Positions 25,183 to 32,347 of a stretch of DNA of 64,000 nucleotides are shown here, piece after piece. Below the pieces are notes generated by a model. It had not been told where the DNA came from and ran no database searches. It saw only the letters and a list, made by a program, of their open reading frames with translations. The position numbers and the translations under genes are program-made. The stretch's first letter is position 1; each line of letters starts with the position of its first letter. The DNA comes from Halobellus sp. LT62 (GTDB lineage Archaea; Halobacteriota; Halobacteria; Halobacteriales; Haloferacaceae), in contig NZ_JAYEZO010000002.1 in the NCBI RefSeq assembly GCF_037031285.1, positions 1,054,001 to 1,118,000 on the forward strand, given 5' to 3'.

Positions 25183-27047
25183 TGCGACACCTCCCCCGAA
25201 ACCCGGGTCTCGTCTGATGACTCCCCGGTCTCCTCAGCTCCCCCGTCCTCCCCGTGCTCGTTGCCTCCATCTGGACTCTTCCCGTGCTCGTCGTCTCTAT
25301 TCGGAACCTCGCCGGCGTCTCCGTCGCGTTCGATTCGCTCGACCGCCGAAAGGACGCCGCCCATCTTCTGTTCGGTCTCCTCGTACTCGGCGGTCGGATC
25401 GCTGTCTGCGACGATCCCCGCACCGGCGCGTACCGAGATCACGTCCTCCTCGCCGCCCCGGTCGACCGTCGCCGTGCGAATGACGATCGCGAAGTCCGCG
25501 TCGCCGGACCACGAGTAGTAGCCGATGCCGCCGCCGTAGACGCCTCGCGGACTCCGTTCGAGGTCGTCGACGATCTCCATCGCGCGGACCTTCGGCGCGC
25601 CGGTCAGCGTCCCGGCGGGGAACGTCGCCCGGGTGGCGTCGAACGCGTCGGCACCGTCCGGATATTCGGCGTTCGTACTCTCTCGGCCCGCGAGCGTCCC
25701 CGTTACGGTCGATTCGATGTGCTGGACGTGGCTGTACTTCAGGACGTTCATGAACTCCTCGACGCGGACGCTGCCCGCCGCCGAGACCCGACGGACGTCG
25801 TTGCGCGCGAGGTCGACGAGCATCGTGTGCTCGGCGCGCTCTTTCGCGTCCGCGAGCATCTCACCGGCGAGGCGTCGGTCCTCGACCGGGCTCGTTCCGC
25901 GTGGACACGTCCCCGCGATCGGATTCGAGACGACGCGGTCGCCCCGCACCGAAACGAGGGTCTCGGGACTCGCGCCGACGATGTGGCGGTCGTCGTGCCG
26001 AAGGACATACATATACGGCGAGGGGTTGATCTCGCGGAGCGCCTCGTAGAGGCCGAGCGGGTCGACCTCGCCGCGGAGTTCGCGGACGCGGGAGATGACG
26101 CCTTGGTAGATGTCGCCGTCGAGGACGTGTTTCTTCGTCGTGTTCACGGCCGCCTCGTACTCGGCCTTCGGCCCGGCCGACTCGTCGCTGCGGACGAACC
26201 CGCCCGTCTCCGGGAGTGTCGCGTCCGCGACCGTCTCGGCGACTGTATCGGCCTCGACGCGGAGGTCGTCGTAGACCTCGCCGGGGTCGTCGTCGGGAGC
26301 GACGACGGGCGTGAGGACGAGCTCCGCCGTCGAACGGGCGTGGTCGAACGAGAGGGTCTTCGTCGTGAGGACGAACTGCGCGTCCGGCGTGTCGGTCTGG
26401 GGGCGCTCGACGCCGACCTCCGCGAGCCACAGGTCGTAGACGGCCTCGTAGGCGAGGAAGCCGACCATCCCGCCGCGGAGCTGCTGGCGCTCCTCCTCGG
26501 GGAAGCCGACGCGCGGCAGGTCGGGGAACGCCGCACGGAGTCTGTCGAGGACGTCCCGATCCTCGTCGGTCACAGTCTGCCCGTCGCCGGCCGCGGAAGT
26601 CGGCGGAGCGTCCGCGGCGACGTCGGCGTCTGCTCCGCCGGCCTCCGCCGCGTCGACGGCTGCGTCGACGTACTCGGCCGCGCGGCCGCCGATCCGCTCG
26701 ACGTCGACGCCCTCCGGATCGACCGTGACCACGGCGTCGGGGTCGTAGCCCACAAATGAAAAGCGGGCGTGCCGGTCGGCCGTCACGTGATCGGGCGCGA
26801 ACGCGCCGGCGGGGTCGCTGGAGGCCGTCTTCTCGGCGCTTTCGAGGAGGAACCCGTAGTCGCTTCGATCCGAGAGCGCGGCGTAGGCCGTCATCGGCGT
26901 GACCTCCGGCAGTTCGGCCGTGACGTGCGCGACGACGGGACCCTCGTGCGCTTCGGTTGCCGCCGCGACGTCCGCGACGAACGACTCTCGCGACTGCGAG
27001 AGGGGCGTGTCGGTCGCCGTATCGCGCTCCCGTGCGTCGTCGCTCAC
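25179..27047 (-). CDS. trpE: Anthranilate synthase component I
   Basis: The 622-residue chorismate-binding enzyme starts at GTG 27047, overlapping the trpF stop. Conserved catalytic-core motifs include GDIYQGVISR, GASPETLVSV, PIAGTCPRG, NDVRRVS, FPAGTLTGAPKVRAMEI and GGGIGYYSW. Together with TrpG it makes anthranilate from chorismate. An acidic low-complexity insertion lies near residues 130-165, and a disordered acidic tail (DGDAGEVPNRDDEHG) follows the enzyme core. Both are typical haloarchaeal additions. Confidence 0.92.
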   Translation of the reverse strand: MSDDARERDTATDTPLSQSRESFVADVAAATEAHEGPVVAHVTAELPEVTPMTAYAALSDRSDYGFLLESAEKTASSDPAGAFAPDHVTADRHARFSFVGYDPDAVVTVDPEGVDVERIGGRAAEYVDAAVDAAEAGGADADVAADAPPTSAAGDGQTVTDEDRDVLDRLRAAFPDLPRVGFPEEERQQLRGGMVGFLAYEAVYDLWLAEVGVERPQTDTPDAQFVLTTKTLSFDHARSTAELVLTPVVAPDDDPGEVYDDLRVEADTVAETVADATLPETGGFVRSDESAGPKAEYEAAVNTTKKHVLDGDIYQGVISRVRELRGEVDPLGLYEALREINPSPYMYVLRHDDRHIVGASPETLVSVRGDRVVSNPIAGTCPRGTSPVEDRRLAGEMLADAKERAEHTMLVDLARNDVRRVSAAGSVRVEEFMNVLKYSHVQHIESTVTGTLAGRESTNAEYPDGADAFDATRATFPAGTLTGAPKVRAMEIVDDLERSPRGVYGGGIGYYSWSGDADFAIVIRTATVDRGGEEDVISVRAGAGIVADSDPTAEYEETEQKMGGVLSAVERIERDGDAGEVPNRDDEHGKSPDGGNEHGEDGGAEETGESSDETRVSGEVSQ

Positions 27048-27754
27048 GACGACACCCCCTCGACCTGCGCCGTCGTGTCGCGGTCGCTGTCGTCGTCTCG
27101 CTCGCTCGTCGCGTCGCCTGCAGCCGCGGCAACGGCGTTGGCGACGAACATGTGAACGGCCTCACGGTCCTTCTTCCCGCCCGCTCGCTCGACACCGCTT
27201 GCGACGTCGACGGCGTAGGGGCGCACCGTCTCGACGGCCTCGGCGACGTTTTCGGGGCCCAGCCCGCCCGCGAGAATCACCGGTTTATCGATCGTTTCGA
27301 CGACCGCGGCGGTCGCCTCCCAGTCGTGGGTCTCGCCGGTGCCGCCAGCGCCCTCGTCGTCGACGGAGTCGACGAGCACGGCGTCGACGGCCGGGGCGAC
27401 GGTGCGCGCCCGCTCTGGGTCTGCCGCGTCGGCAACGGCGACGAGATCCGCGGCGATGCGCCCGCGGACCGTTTCGAGTTCGGCAGAAGAGAGTTCGCTG
27501 TGGAGCTGGAGCACGTCTGGCGCGGCGCGCTCGGCGGCGTCGACAGCGTCCTCGACCGTCTCCGACATCGTGACGAGCGCCGTCGTGAGAAACGGCGGCG
27601 CGGCGTCGAAGAGTGCGGCGGCGTCGTCGAGCGACACCTCGCGCGGAGTGTCGACCGGCACCTCGGCGATCGCGCCAACGGCGTCTGCCCCAGATTTTTC
27701 GACGGCCCGGAGGTCCGCCTCGTTCGTCACGCCGCAGATCTTCACCCGAACCAT
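27044..27754 (-). CDS. trpF: Phosphoribosylanthranilate isomerase
   Basis: The 236-residue TIM-barrel enzyme starts MVRVKICGVTNEADL with the catalytic Cys in KICG; the catalytic Asp is expected in VLVDSVDDEG. The phosphate-binding end shows ILAGGLGPENV and VDVASGVER. It converts phosphoribosylanthranilate to the carboxyphenylamino-deoxyribulose phosphate. It starts one base after the trpD stop and overlaps trpE by four bases. The C-terminal 20 residues (TSERDDDSDRD) are an acidic tail. Confidence 0.9.
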   Translation of the reverse strand: MVRVKICGVTNEADLRAVEKSGADAVGAIAEVPVDTPREVSLDDAAALFDAAPPFLTTALVTMSETVEDAVDAAERAAPDVLQLHSELSSAELETVRGRIAADLVAVADAADPERARTVAPAVDAVLVDSVDDEGAGGTGETHDWEATAAVVETIDKPVILAGGLGPENVAEAVETVRPYAVDVASGVERAGGKKDREAVHMFVANAVAAAAGDATSERDDDSDRDTTAQVEGVSS

Positions 27755-27755
27755 C

Positions 27756-28778
27756 TCAGCGCTCCACCGCGGCGTCGAGCGGTTCGCAGAGCGCCTCGAA
27801 CGTGGCCGCGGCGTCTCCCTCGTCGATCGCCTTCGCGGCCGCGTCGACGCCCGATTCGATGCTGTCGGCGATGCCGGCGACGTAGACAGCCGCGCCGGCG
27901 TTCGCGAGGATGATGTCCCGCTTCGCACCGGTGACCTCGCCCGTCACGATCCCGCGCAAGTCGGCCGCGTTCTCCTCGGGCGTCCCGCCCGCGACGGCGT
28001 CGATCGGAGCCGAATCGAGGCCGATCGACTCGGGCGTGAGCGTGTACTCCTTGATTTCGTCGCCGTCGACCTCGGCGACGGTCGTCTCGTCGTGCAGCGC
28101 GATCTCGTCCATCCCGGAGCCGTGGACGACGAGCGCGCGCTCGACGGACATATGCGAGAGCGCGCGAGCGAGGACCGGAACGAGGTCCTCGTCGTAGACG
28201 CCGACGACCTGCGCGTCAGCGCCCGCGGGGTTCGTCAGCGGGCCGAGGACGTTGAAGATCGTCCGCATACCCAGCTCCTTCCGCGGGCCGATGACCGCCT
28301 TCATCGCCGGATGGAACACCGGCGCGAGCATGAAGCCGATCCCGTCACGTTCGATGGCGTCTTCGACGGCCGGTGGCTCGGCCTCGACGTCGACCCCGGC
28401 GACCTTCAGCACGTCCGCGCTCCCCGAGGACGAAGACACCGAGTAGTTGCCGTGCTTGGCGACCGCCGCGCCCGCGCCCGCGGCGACGATGGCGCTCGTC
28501 GTCGAGACGTTGATCGTGTCGTAGTCGTCGCCGCCGGTCCCGCAGGTGTCGACGAGCGGGGCCCGGTCCGGTTCGATCGTGCGCGCGGCGTCCCGCATTC
28601 CCTGCGCGAAGCCCGCGATTTCGGTCTCCGTCTCTCCCTTCGCGCGCAGCGCCGCGAGCAGCGCGCCGATCTGCGCCTCGGTCGCGTCCTCGAACACGAG
28701 GCTCGCCGCCTCGCGGGATTCCTCCTGCGTCAGGTCCTCGCCGTCTGCCGTCCGTTCAATGTAATCTTGGAGTGTCAT
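27756..28778 (-). CDS. trpD: Anthranilate phosphoribosyltransferase
   Basis: The 340-residue enzyme starts MTLQDYIERTADGEDL. It carries the PRPP-binding DTCGTGGDDYDTINVS, the anthranilate/metal-binding KHGNYSVSSSSGSADVL, and a conserved RKELGMRTIFNVLGPLTNP region. It transfers phosphoribose to anthranilate. This is the first gene of the trpDFEG operon. A TATA-like box (28828-28837) and a dyad (28804-28818) lie upstream, giving a predicted leader of about 30 bases. Confidence 0.92.
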   Translation of the reverse strand: MTLQDYIERTADGEDLTQEESREAASLVFEDATEAQIGALLAALRAKGETETEIAGFAQGMRDAARTIEPDRAPLVDTCGTGGDDYDTINVSTTSAIVAAGAGAAVAKHGNYSVSSSSGSADVLKVAGVDVEAEPPAVEDAIERDGIGFMLAPVFHPAMKAVIGPRKELGMRTIFNVLGPLTNPAGADAQVVGVYDEDLVPVLARALSHMSVERALVVHGSGMDEIALHDETTVAEVDGDEIKEYTLTPESIGLDSAPIDAVAGGTPEENAADLRGIVTGEVTGAKRDIILANAGAAVYVAGIADSIESGVDAAAKAIDEGDAAATFEALCEPLDAAVER

Positions 28779-28803
28779 AGTGATCACCGATGTACGTGTT
28801 CGT

Positions 28804-28837
28804 GTTGTAGTGAACAACTTCGTTCATCAGTATAAGG
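28804..28837 (-). promoter_or_regulatory. trp operon promoter with dyad
   Basis: On the reverse strand a TATA-like cttatactg (28828-28837) precedes gttgt-N5-acaac (28804-28818), a perfect 5-bp inverted repeat placed about where transcription should begin. It is a candidate operator for tryptophan-responsive control. Confidence 0.45.
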
Positions 28838-29043
28838 TTGTCGGAGCGGCTGATAGCGGGGCGGCGTCGACCGCTCGGCCCGGCGGGCGAGCACGATACG
28901 CGAACCGGGCCGTCGGGTGCAATACCTCGTCAACGCGCGAAAATCGAACGACGGCACCGTCCGTTCCCGAAACGAAACCTTCAATTACGTCCCCGAGGAA
29001 CTCAGTAATGCGCTCAGACGGGCGCGACGAATGCGGACCAGAC

Positions 29044-29118
29044 GGGTTGGTGGTCTAGTCTGGTTATGACACCTCCTTGACATGGAGGAGGCCGGCGATT
29101 CAAATTCGCCCCAACCCA
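29044..29118 (+). tRNA. tRNA-Val (anticodon GAC)
   Basis: A complete cloverleaf is visible. The acceptor stem is gggttgg with ccaaccc, plus discriminator A. The anticodon stem is cctcc/ggagg around loop ttgacat (anticodon GAC). The T-arm is ggcga-ttcaaat-tcgcc. CCA is not encoded and there is no intron. The 3' end coincides with the left edge of an AT-rich island. Confidence 0.93.
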
Positions 29119-29121
29119 CTA
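29107..29121 (+). repeat. Candidate attL: 3' end of tRNA-Val
   Basis: cgccccaacccacta covers the tRNA 3' end and three following bases. It matches 30666-30680 (cgacccaaaccacta) at 13 of 15 positions. The two copies bracket the AT-rich stretch. Confidence 0.45.
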
Positions 29122-29180
29122 CCTTTTAGGCAGAATCGAACCACGTAGGAGACCCTTTATACCAGCGGCTTCCTCAGGGG

Positions 29181-29324
29181 GTGGTTCCCGTGGCGTCTGA
29201 CTGGGAACCACCAAATCTGGACGATCTAAACCGTCAGCGGGCGGTTTGTATTTTCTGCGGTGGGTACATCGAAGAGGGCGTAGACTGCCCTGCACGGGAT
29301 AAAGGAAGGAGGTGCCGCCCGTGA
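29181..29324 (+). CDS. Zinc-finger miniprotein in the tRNA-Val island
   Basis: This short gene begins at GTG 29181 (47 residues) or GTG 29190 (44 residues, ASDWEPPNLDDLNRQ). It ends with a C-x2-C-x9-C-x8-C finger: CIFCGGYIEEGVDCP followed by ARDKGRRC. A TATA-like ctttatacc at 29154-29162 lies about 25 bases upstream of the first GTG, and a GGGGG run also precedes it. Similar tiny fingers are common in haloarchaeal mobile regions. Function unknown; DNA or RNA binding is plausible. Confidence 0.6.
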   Translation: MVPVASDWEPPNLDDLNRQRAVCIFCGGYIEEGVDCPARDKGRRCRP

Positions 29325-29722
29325 GCTCTCGCGCTCGCAGTTGGCAGCCAAGCCAAGACCTTCCGGATCGACTCGGCGGGCCGTCGCCGCTGTCGATATG
29401 TCAATCACGAATGGTGATTCGTTCACGGGAACTCGGTTCTCAACTACCAGCAATCCGCTGTTGCTTGATGCGCTAAAGCGTGAGGAGTCCCCCGTAAGGG
29501 ATTTCGGTAAGGAAAACTCAAGATTGATACTTTGACCGGAAGTCATTTGCGTTGACTTGTGAAAGTAACGTACCAAATACGACAACCTCACCGGGTATCA
29601 CAAGAGCATTCCGAACTCAATTATTTGCTCAGAATTCGCCAGTCAAGCACTCAGAGGCCATATATTGGAAGATAATATCGTCACGCGATATCTGGTGGAA
29701 TAACAACAATACACAATAAGCG
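29325..29722. other. 398-base AT-rich stretch inside the tRNA-Val island
   Basis: The forward frame 29341-29535 (64 codons) and a reverse frame are open but neither looks like a known protein. At about 29470-29510 the sequence gcgctaaagcgtgaggag followed by tccc-ccgtaa-ggga resembles the structured right ends of haloarchaeal IS200/IS605-type elements, without any transposase gene. The last 100 bases are strongly AT-rich and hold the promoter of the next gene (several TATA-like boxes between 29655 and 29710). Confidence 0.4.
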
Positions 29723-30505
29723 ATGAAATATTCGGATTTACTTTCCCAAGTTAGCGTTCTCTTTCTCGAAGAGAATGACGTCCAACGAGATTTGTTTTCA
29801 CAGTGGATCACAACTGTCTCGACGAAGATGGCCACAGAGCCAGAGGATGTTTTTCGCGAATTCGATTCAAGCGTAGCCTTGGTAATTCTCTCACAAACGG
29901 CCCTCAACGACGAGGAATCTGAAATCCAGAGATATATTTTGACGCGGAGCCCTTCCTGTCAGTTGGTCTTACTCACTTCATCAGCGATAGACGATGCGCT
30001 CTATGAAGACGAGTATGATGCAACGATCACACGACCCGTCTCGAAACAAGAGCTTACAACTGTGGTTGAAAAACGGCTGCGGTACGGAATCTACAGCACG
30101 CTTATCGAGGAGTTTTACGCGTTGAATTCGCGGTTGATTACGCTTGAACAGGGTGATTCAGACGAGGATGATGGTCTCAAAAAAGCAATCCAAGATCGTA
30201 TCCAGAAAGTGAAGATTCCGGTCCAACACCTTGGATCGACGATTAATCACAAGGACACACAAGAGTTAGTCAAAAGTCTCAGTTTACACAATGAGTTTCT
30301 GAATAGCCCATCGCACGACAAAGAAGCTCCTACAACATCGAAGTTCCTGCCGGATCAGTGTCCGAATTGCTCACTTACGTGGGGCGTTGATCACGGTACT
30401 CAACTGGGAGAGGGGTACACACAAATGGGTGCGAGTGTTTGGAAATGTACGGACTGTGGCTATACCGTCCATAGTGCTGATGCGAGTAATCGATACATCT
30501 CTTGA
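29723..30505 (+). CDS. Degenerate receiver-HalX protein with C-terminal zinc ribbon
   Basis: The 260-residue protein starts MKYSDLLSQVSVLFLEEND. Residues 8-108 follow a response-regulator receiver, but the phosphorylated Asp is replaced by S57 (LVILSQTAL), the acidic pair is EE (16-17), and the conserved Lys is R104 (ITRPVSKQEL). Residues 105-145 match the HalX domain found after haloarchaeal receivers. The C-terminus adds a zinc ribbon: C213-x2-C216 and C242-x2-C245 (CPNCSLTW, WKCTDCGYTV). This combination suggests a phosphorylation-independent regulator. Base composition is far lower in GC than the surroundings, in line with transfer. Confidence 0.7.
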   Translation: MKYSDLLSQVSVLFLEENDVQRDLFSQWITTVSTKMATEPEDVFREFDSSVALVILSQTALNDEESEIQRYILTRSPSCQLVLLTSSAIDDALYEDEYDATITRPVSKQELTTVVEKRLRYGIYSTLIEEFYALNSRLITLEQGDSDEDDGLKKAIQDRIQKVKIPVQHLGSTINHKDTQELVKSLSLHNEFLNSPSHDKEAPTTSKFLPDQCPNCSLTWGVDHGTQLGEGYTQMGASVWKCTDCGYTVHSADASNRYIS

Positions 30506-30665
30506 TCACGAAGCGTTGAGTTACAAGAAGGATGTTCACGATTCGTTCAAAGACCATTTTGAGCACCACTGAATTAGGCCGATTGAAATTTTTAGAATAT
30601 CCCAGTTTCGTGAATCTATGCCGAGTCGTTTCCCTTTTCGCCGTGTTACTGCTCCAATAATCTCC

Positions 30666-30680
30666 CGACCCAAACCACTA
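30666..30680 (+). repeat. Candidate attR: degenerate copy of the tRNA-Val 3' end
   Basis: cgacccaaaccacta matches the tRNA-Val 3' end at 13 of 15 positions, in the same orientation, just where normal high GC resumes. It also overlaps the promoter area of the next gene, so part of the similarity could be chance. Confidence 0.4.
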
Positions 30681-30705
30681 ATCCGCGAGCGACCGCAGTC
30701 GCGGT

Positions 30706-31338
30706 ATGATCGACGAAATCGCTCCCGACGTGTACGACATCACGACGCAGACGCGCCCCGGCGGCGGTCGGTTCCGCGTGTACCTGTTCGACGGCGAGAC
30801 GCCGACGCTCTTCGACACCGGGTTCGAGGAGACGACCGACCGGATCGTCGACGCCGTCGAAGAACTCCGCGTCGACCCCGAGCGGCTGATCATCACGCAC
30901 GGCGATCACGACCACATCGACGGGTTCGACGCGCTCGTCGACGCGGTCGACCTCGAAACGTGGGTCCCCGAACAGACAGACGTCAGCGACCTGCGCAACG
31001 ATCCCGACTATCGTTACACCGAGGGCGACTCGATCGGCGAATTCGACGCCGTCCACCTCCCGGGACACCGCGCCGACAACCACGCGCTGGTGGACGAATC
31101 GAGGGGCATCGCGGTGCTGGGCGACGCGGCGTTCGGGTCCGATCGCCGCGGGCTGCCCGCGGGGTATCTCGTCCCGCCGCCGGCTGCGTTCTCCGAGGAC
31201 GTCCACGAGGCGGAACTGGCGCTGCAGAAGCTGCTGGCGTACGACTTCGACGCCGCGCTCGTGTTCCACGGCTCGTCGGTCCCGGAGGACGCCCGCGAGA
31301 TACTAGCGTCCTACGTCGATTTTCCCGAGCCCAGCTGA
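30706..31338 (+). CDS. MBL-fold metallo-hydrolase (glyoxalase II-like)
   Basis: The 210-residue protein starts MIDEIAPDVYDITTQT. Metal ligands are visible as THGDHDHIDG (about 64-73), a His in HLPGHRADN, and Asp in VLGDAAFG, followed by a late His in VFHGSS. This arrangement fits the glyoxalase II/hydrolase branch of the beta-lactamase fold. The start has a TATA-like ctaatc about 28 bases upstream. The substrate is unknown. It follows the tRNA-Val island and precedes the J-domain ferredoxin. Confidence 0.8.
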   Translation: MIDEIAPDVYDITTQTRPGGGRFRVYLFDGETPTLFDTGFEETTDRIVDAVEELRVDPERLIITHGDHDHIDGFDALVDAVDLETWVPEQTDVSDLRNDPDYRYTEGDSIGEFDAVHLPGHRADNHALVDESRGIAVLGDAAFGSDRRGLPAGYLVPPPAAFSEDVHEAELALQKLLAYDFDAALVFHGSSVPEDAREILASYVDFPEPS

Positions 31339-31438
31339 TCGCGCGGTTCCGCCGTCGGCGTCGCCGTCCCAGCGCCCGTGTCGAGCCCGGTACGCGAAGA
31401 GGAGAGGACTTAACCGGCTCATCTCCTAAGACCCGCGC

Positions 31439-32182
31439 GTGGAGTCGCCGTACGACGTCTTGGGAATCGATGCCGACGCCGACGAGGACGCCGTCGTTCG
31501 GGCGTATCGCCGTCGGATCAAGGACGCCCACCCCGACCACGGGGGGTCGCTCTCGGAGTTCGAGCGGGTCCGGCGCGCGTACGAGCACATCACTGCGGGA
31601 CGCGATCCGTCGACGTTCGAGCCGGACGTGGCAACCGATGAGATGGGGGCCAGAGCCGCGCGAAACGGAACTGCTCGCGACACCGCCGCGTCGGGGGAGA
31701 GACGGTCCGAGACCGGAGCCGAAACCGGCGAGACCGACGACGGCGACGGCGACGCGCTCGGCCCGACCGTCGAATACCTCGATTACGACGCGCTCGAAAC
31801 GCACGGGTGGGAACTCACCGACGAGGACCTCTTCGAGAAGGCCGACGCAGCCGACCTCGCTGTCGACACGCACGGCCTCCTCGTCGTCGACGAGCGGGAG
31901 AGCCTCCTCGAAGCGGCCGAACGGTACGGGTTCTCGTGGCCCTACGCGTGCCGTGGCGGCGCGTGTGCGAACTGCGCCGTCGCCGTCGTCGAAGGGGAGG
32001 TCGAGATGCCCGTGAGCACCATCCTGACCGACGAGATGAAAGAACAGAACATCCGTCTGTCGTGTATCGGCACGCCCGTCACCGACGACCTGAAAGTCGT
32101 GTTCAACATCGAGAAGCTGCCCGGGTTGGCGGAGCTCAGACTGCCCGCAGAACAGTTCAAGAGCGCCCGCGCCGACGACTGA
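31439..32182 (+). CDS. J-domain fused to a [2Fe-2S] ferredoxin
   Basis: The 247-residue protein starts at GTG 31439, with a TATA-like acttaacc about 27 bases upstream. The N-terminal 55 residues are a J-domain with HPD at 31-33. An acidic linker (about 60-108) follows. The C-terminal domain is a plant-type ferredoxin with C171, C176, C179 and C209 (CRGGACANC, LSCIG). J-domains recruit Hsp70; a ferredoxin carrying one could deliver electrons or be assembled at a chaperone site. Haloarchaeal ferredoxins commonly have an extra N-terminal domain, but here it is clearly J-like. Confidence 0.85.
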   Translation: MESPYDVLGIDADADEDAVVRAYRRRIKDAHPDHGGSLSEFERVRRAYEHITAGRDPSTFEPDVATDEMGARAARNGTARDTAASGERRSETGAETGETDDGDGDALGPTVEYLDYDALETHGWELTDEDLFEKADAADLAVDTHGLLVVDERESLLEAAERYGFSWPYACRGGACANCAVAVVEGEVEMPVSTILTDEMKEQNIRLSCIGTPVTDDLKVVFNIEKLPGLAELRLPAEQFKSARADD

Positions 32183-32237
32183 AGGTTCGCCGAGTCGACG
32201 GGTGGCGACGCCTGATCGGCGGGCGTCACCGGAGAAA

Positions 32238-32249
32238 CGGGATATCCCG
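32238..32249. promoter_or_regulatory. 12-bp perfect palindrome before the CBS/HPF gene
   Basis: cgggatatcccg is self-complementary and lies in the 165-base spacer, about 100 bases before the downstream ATG and about 15 bases before a TATA-like ctttt. Confidence 0.3.
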
Positions 32250-32347
32250 GAGCCCTCGACCGCTTTTGCTGTCACCAAGGGCTCGAGAACGGGACGAAGT
32301 TTCAAGACGGCAGCCGGCGTACTCCCCGGTTGGAGGCGACTCCCACT

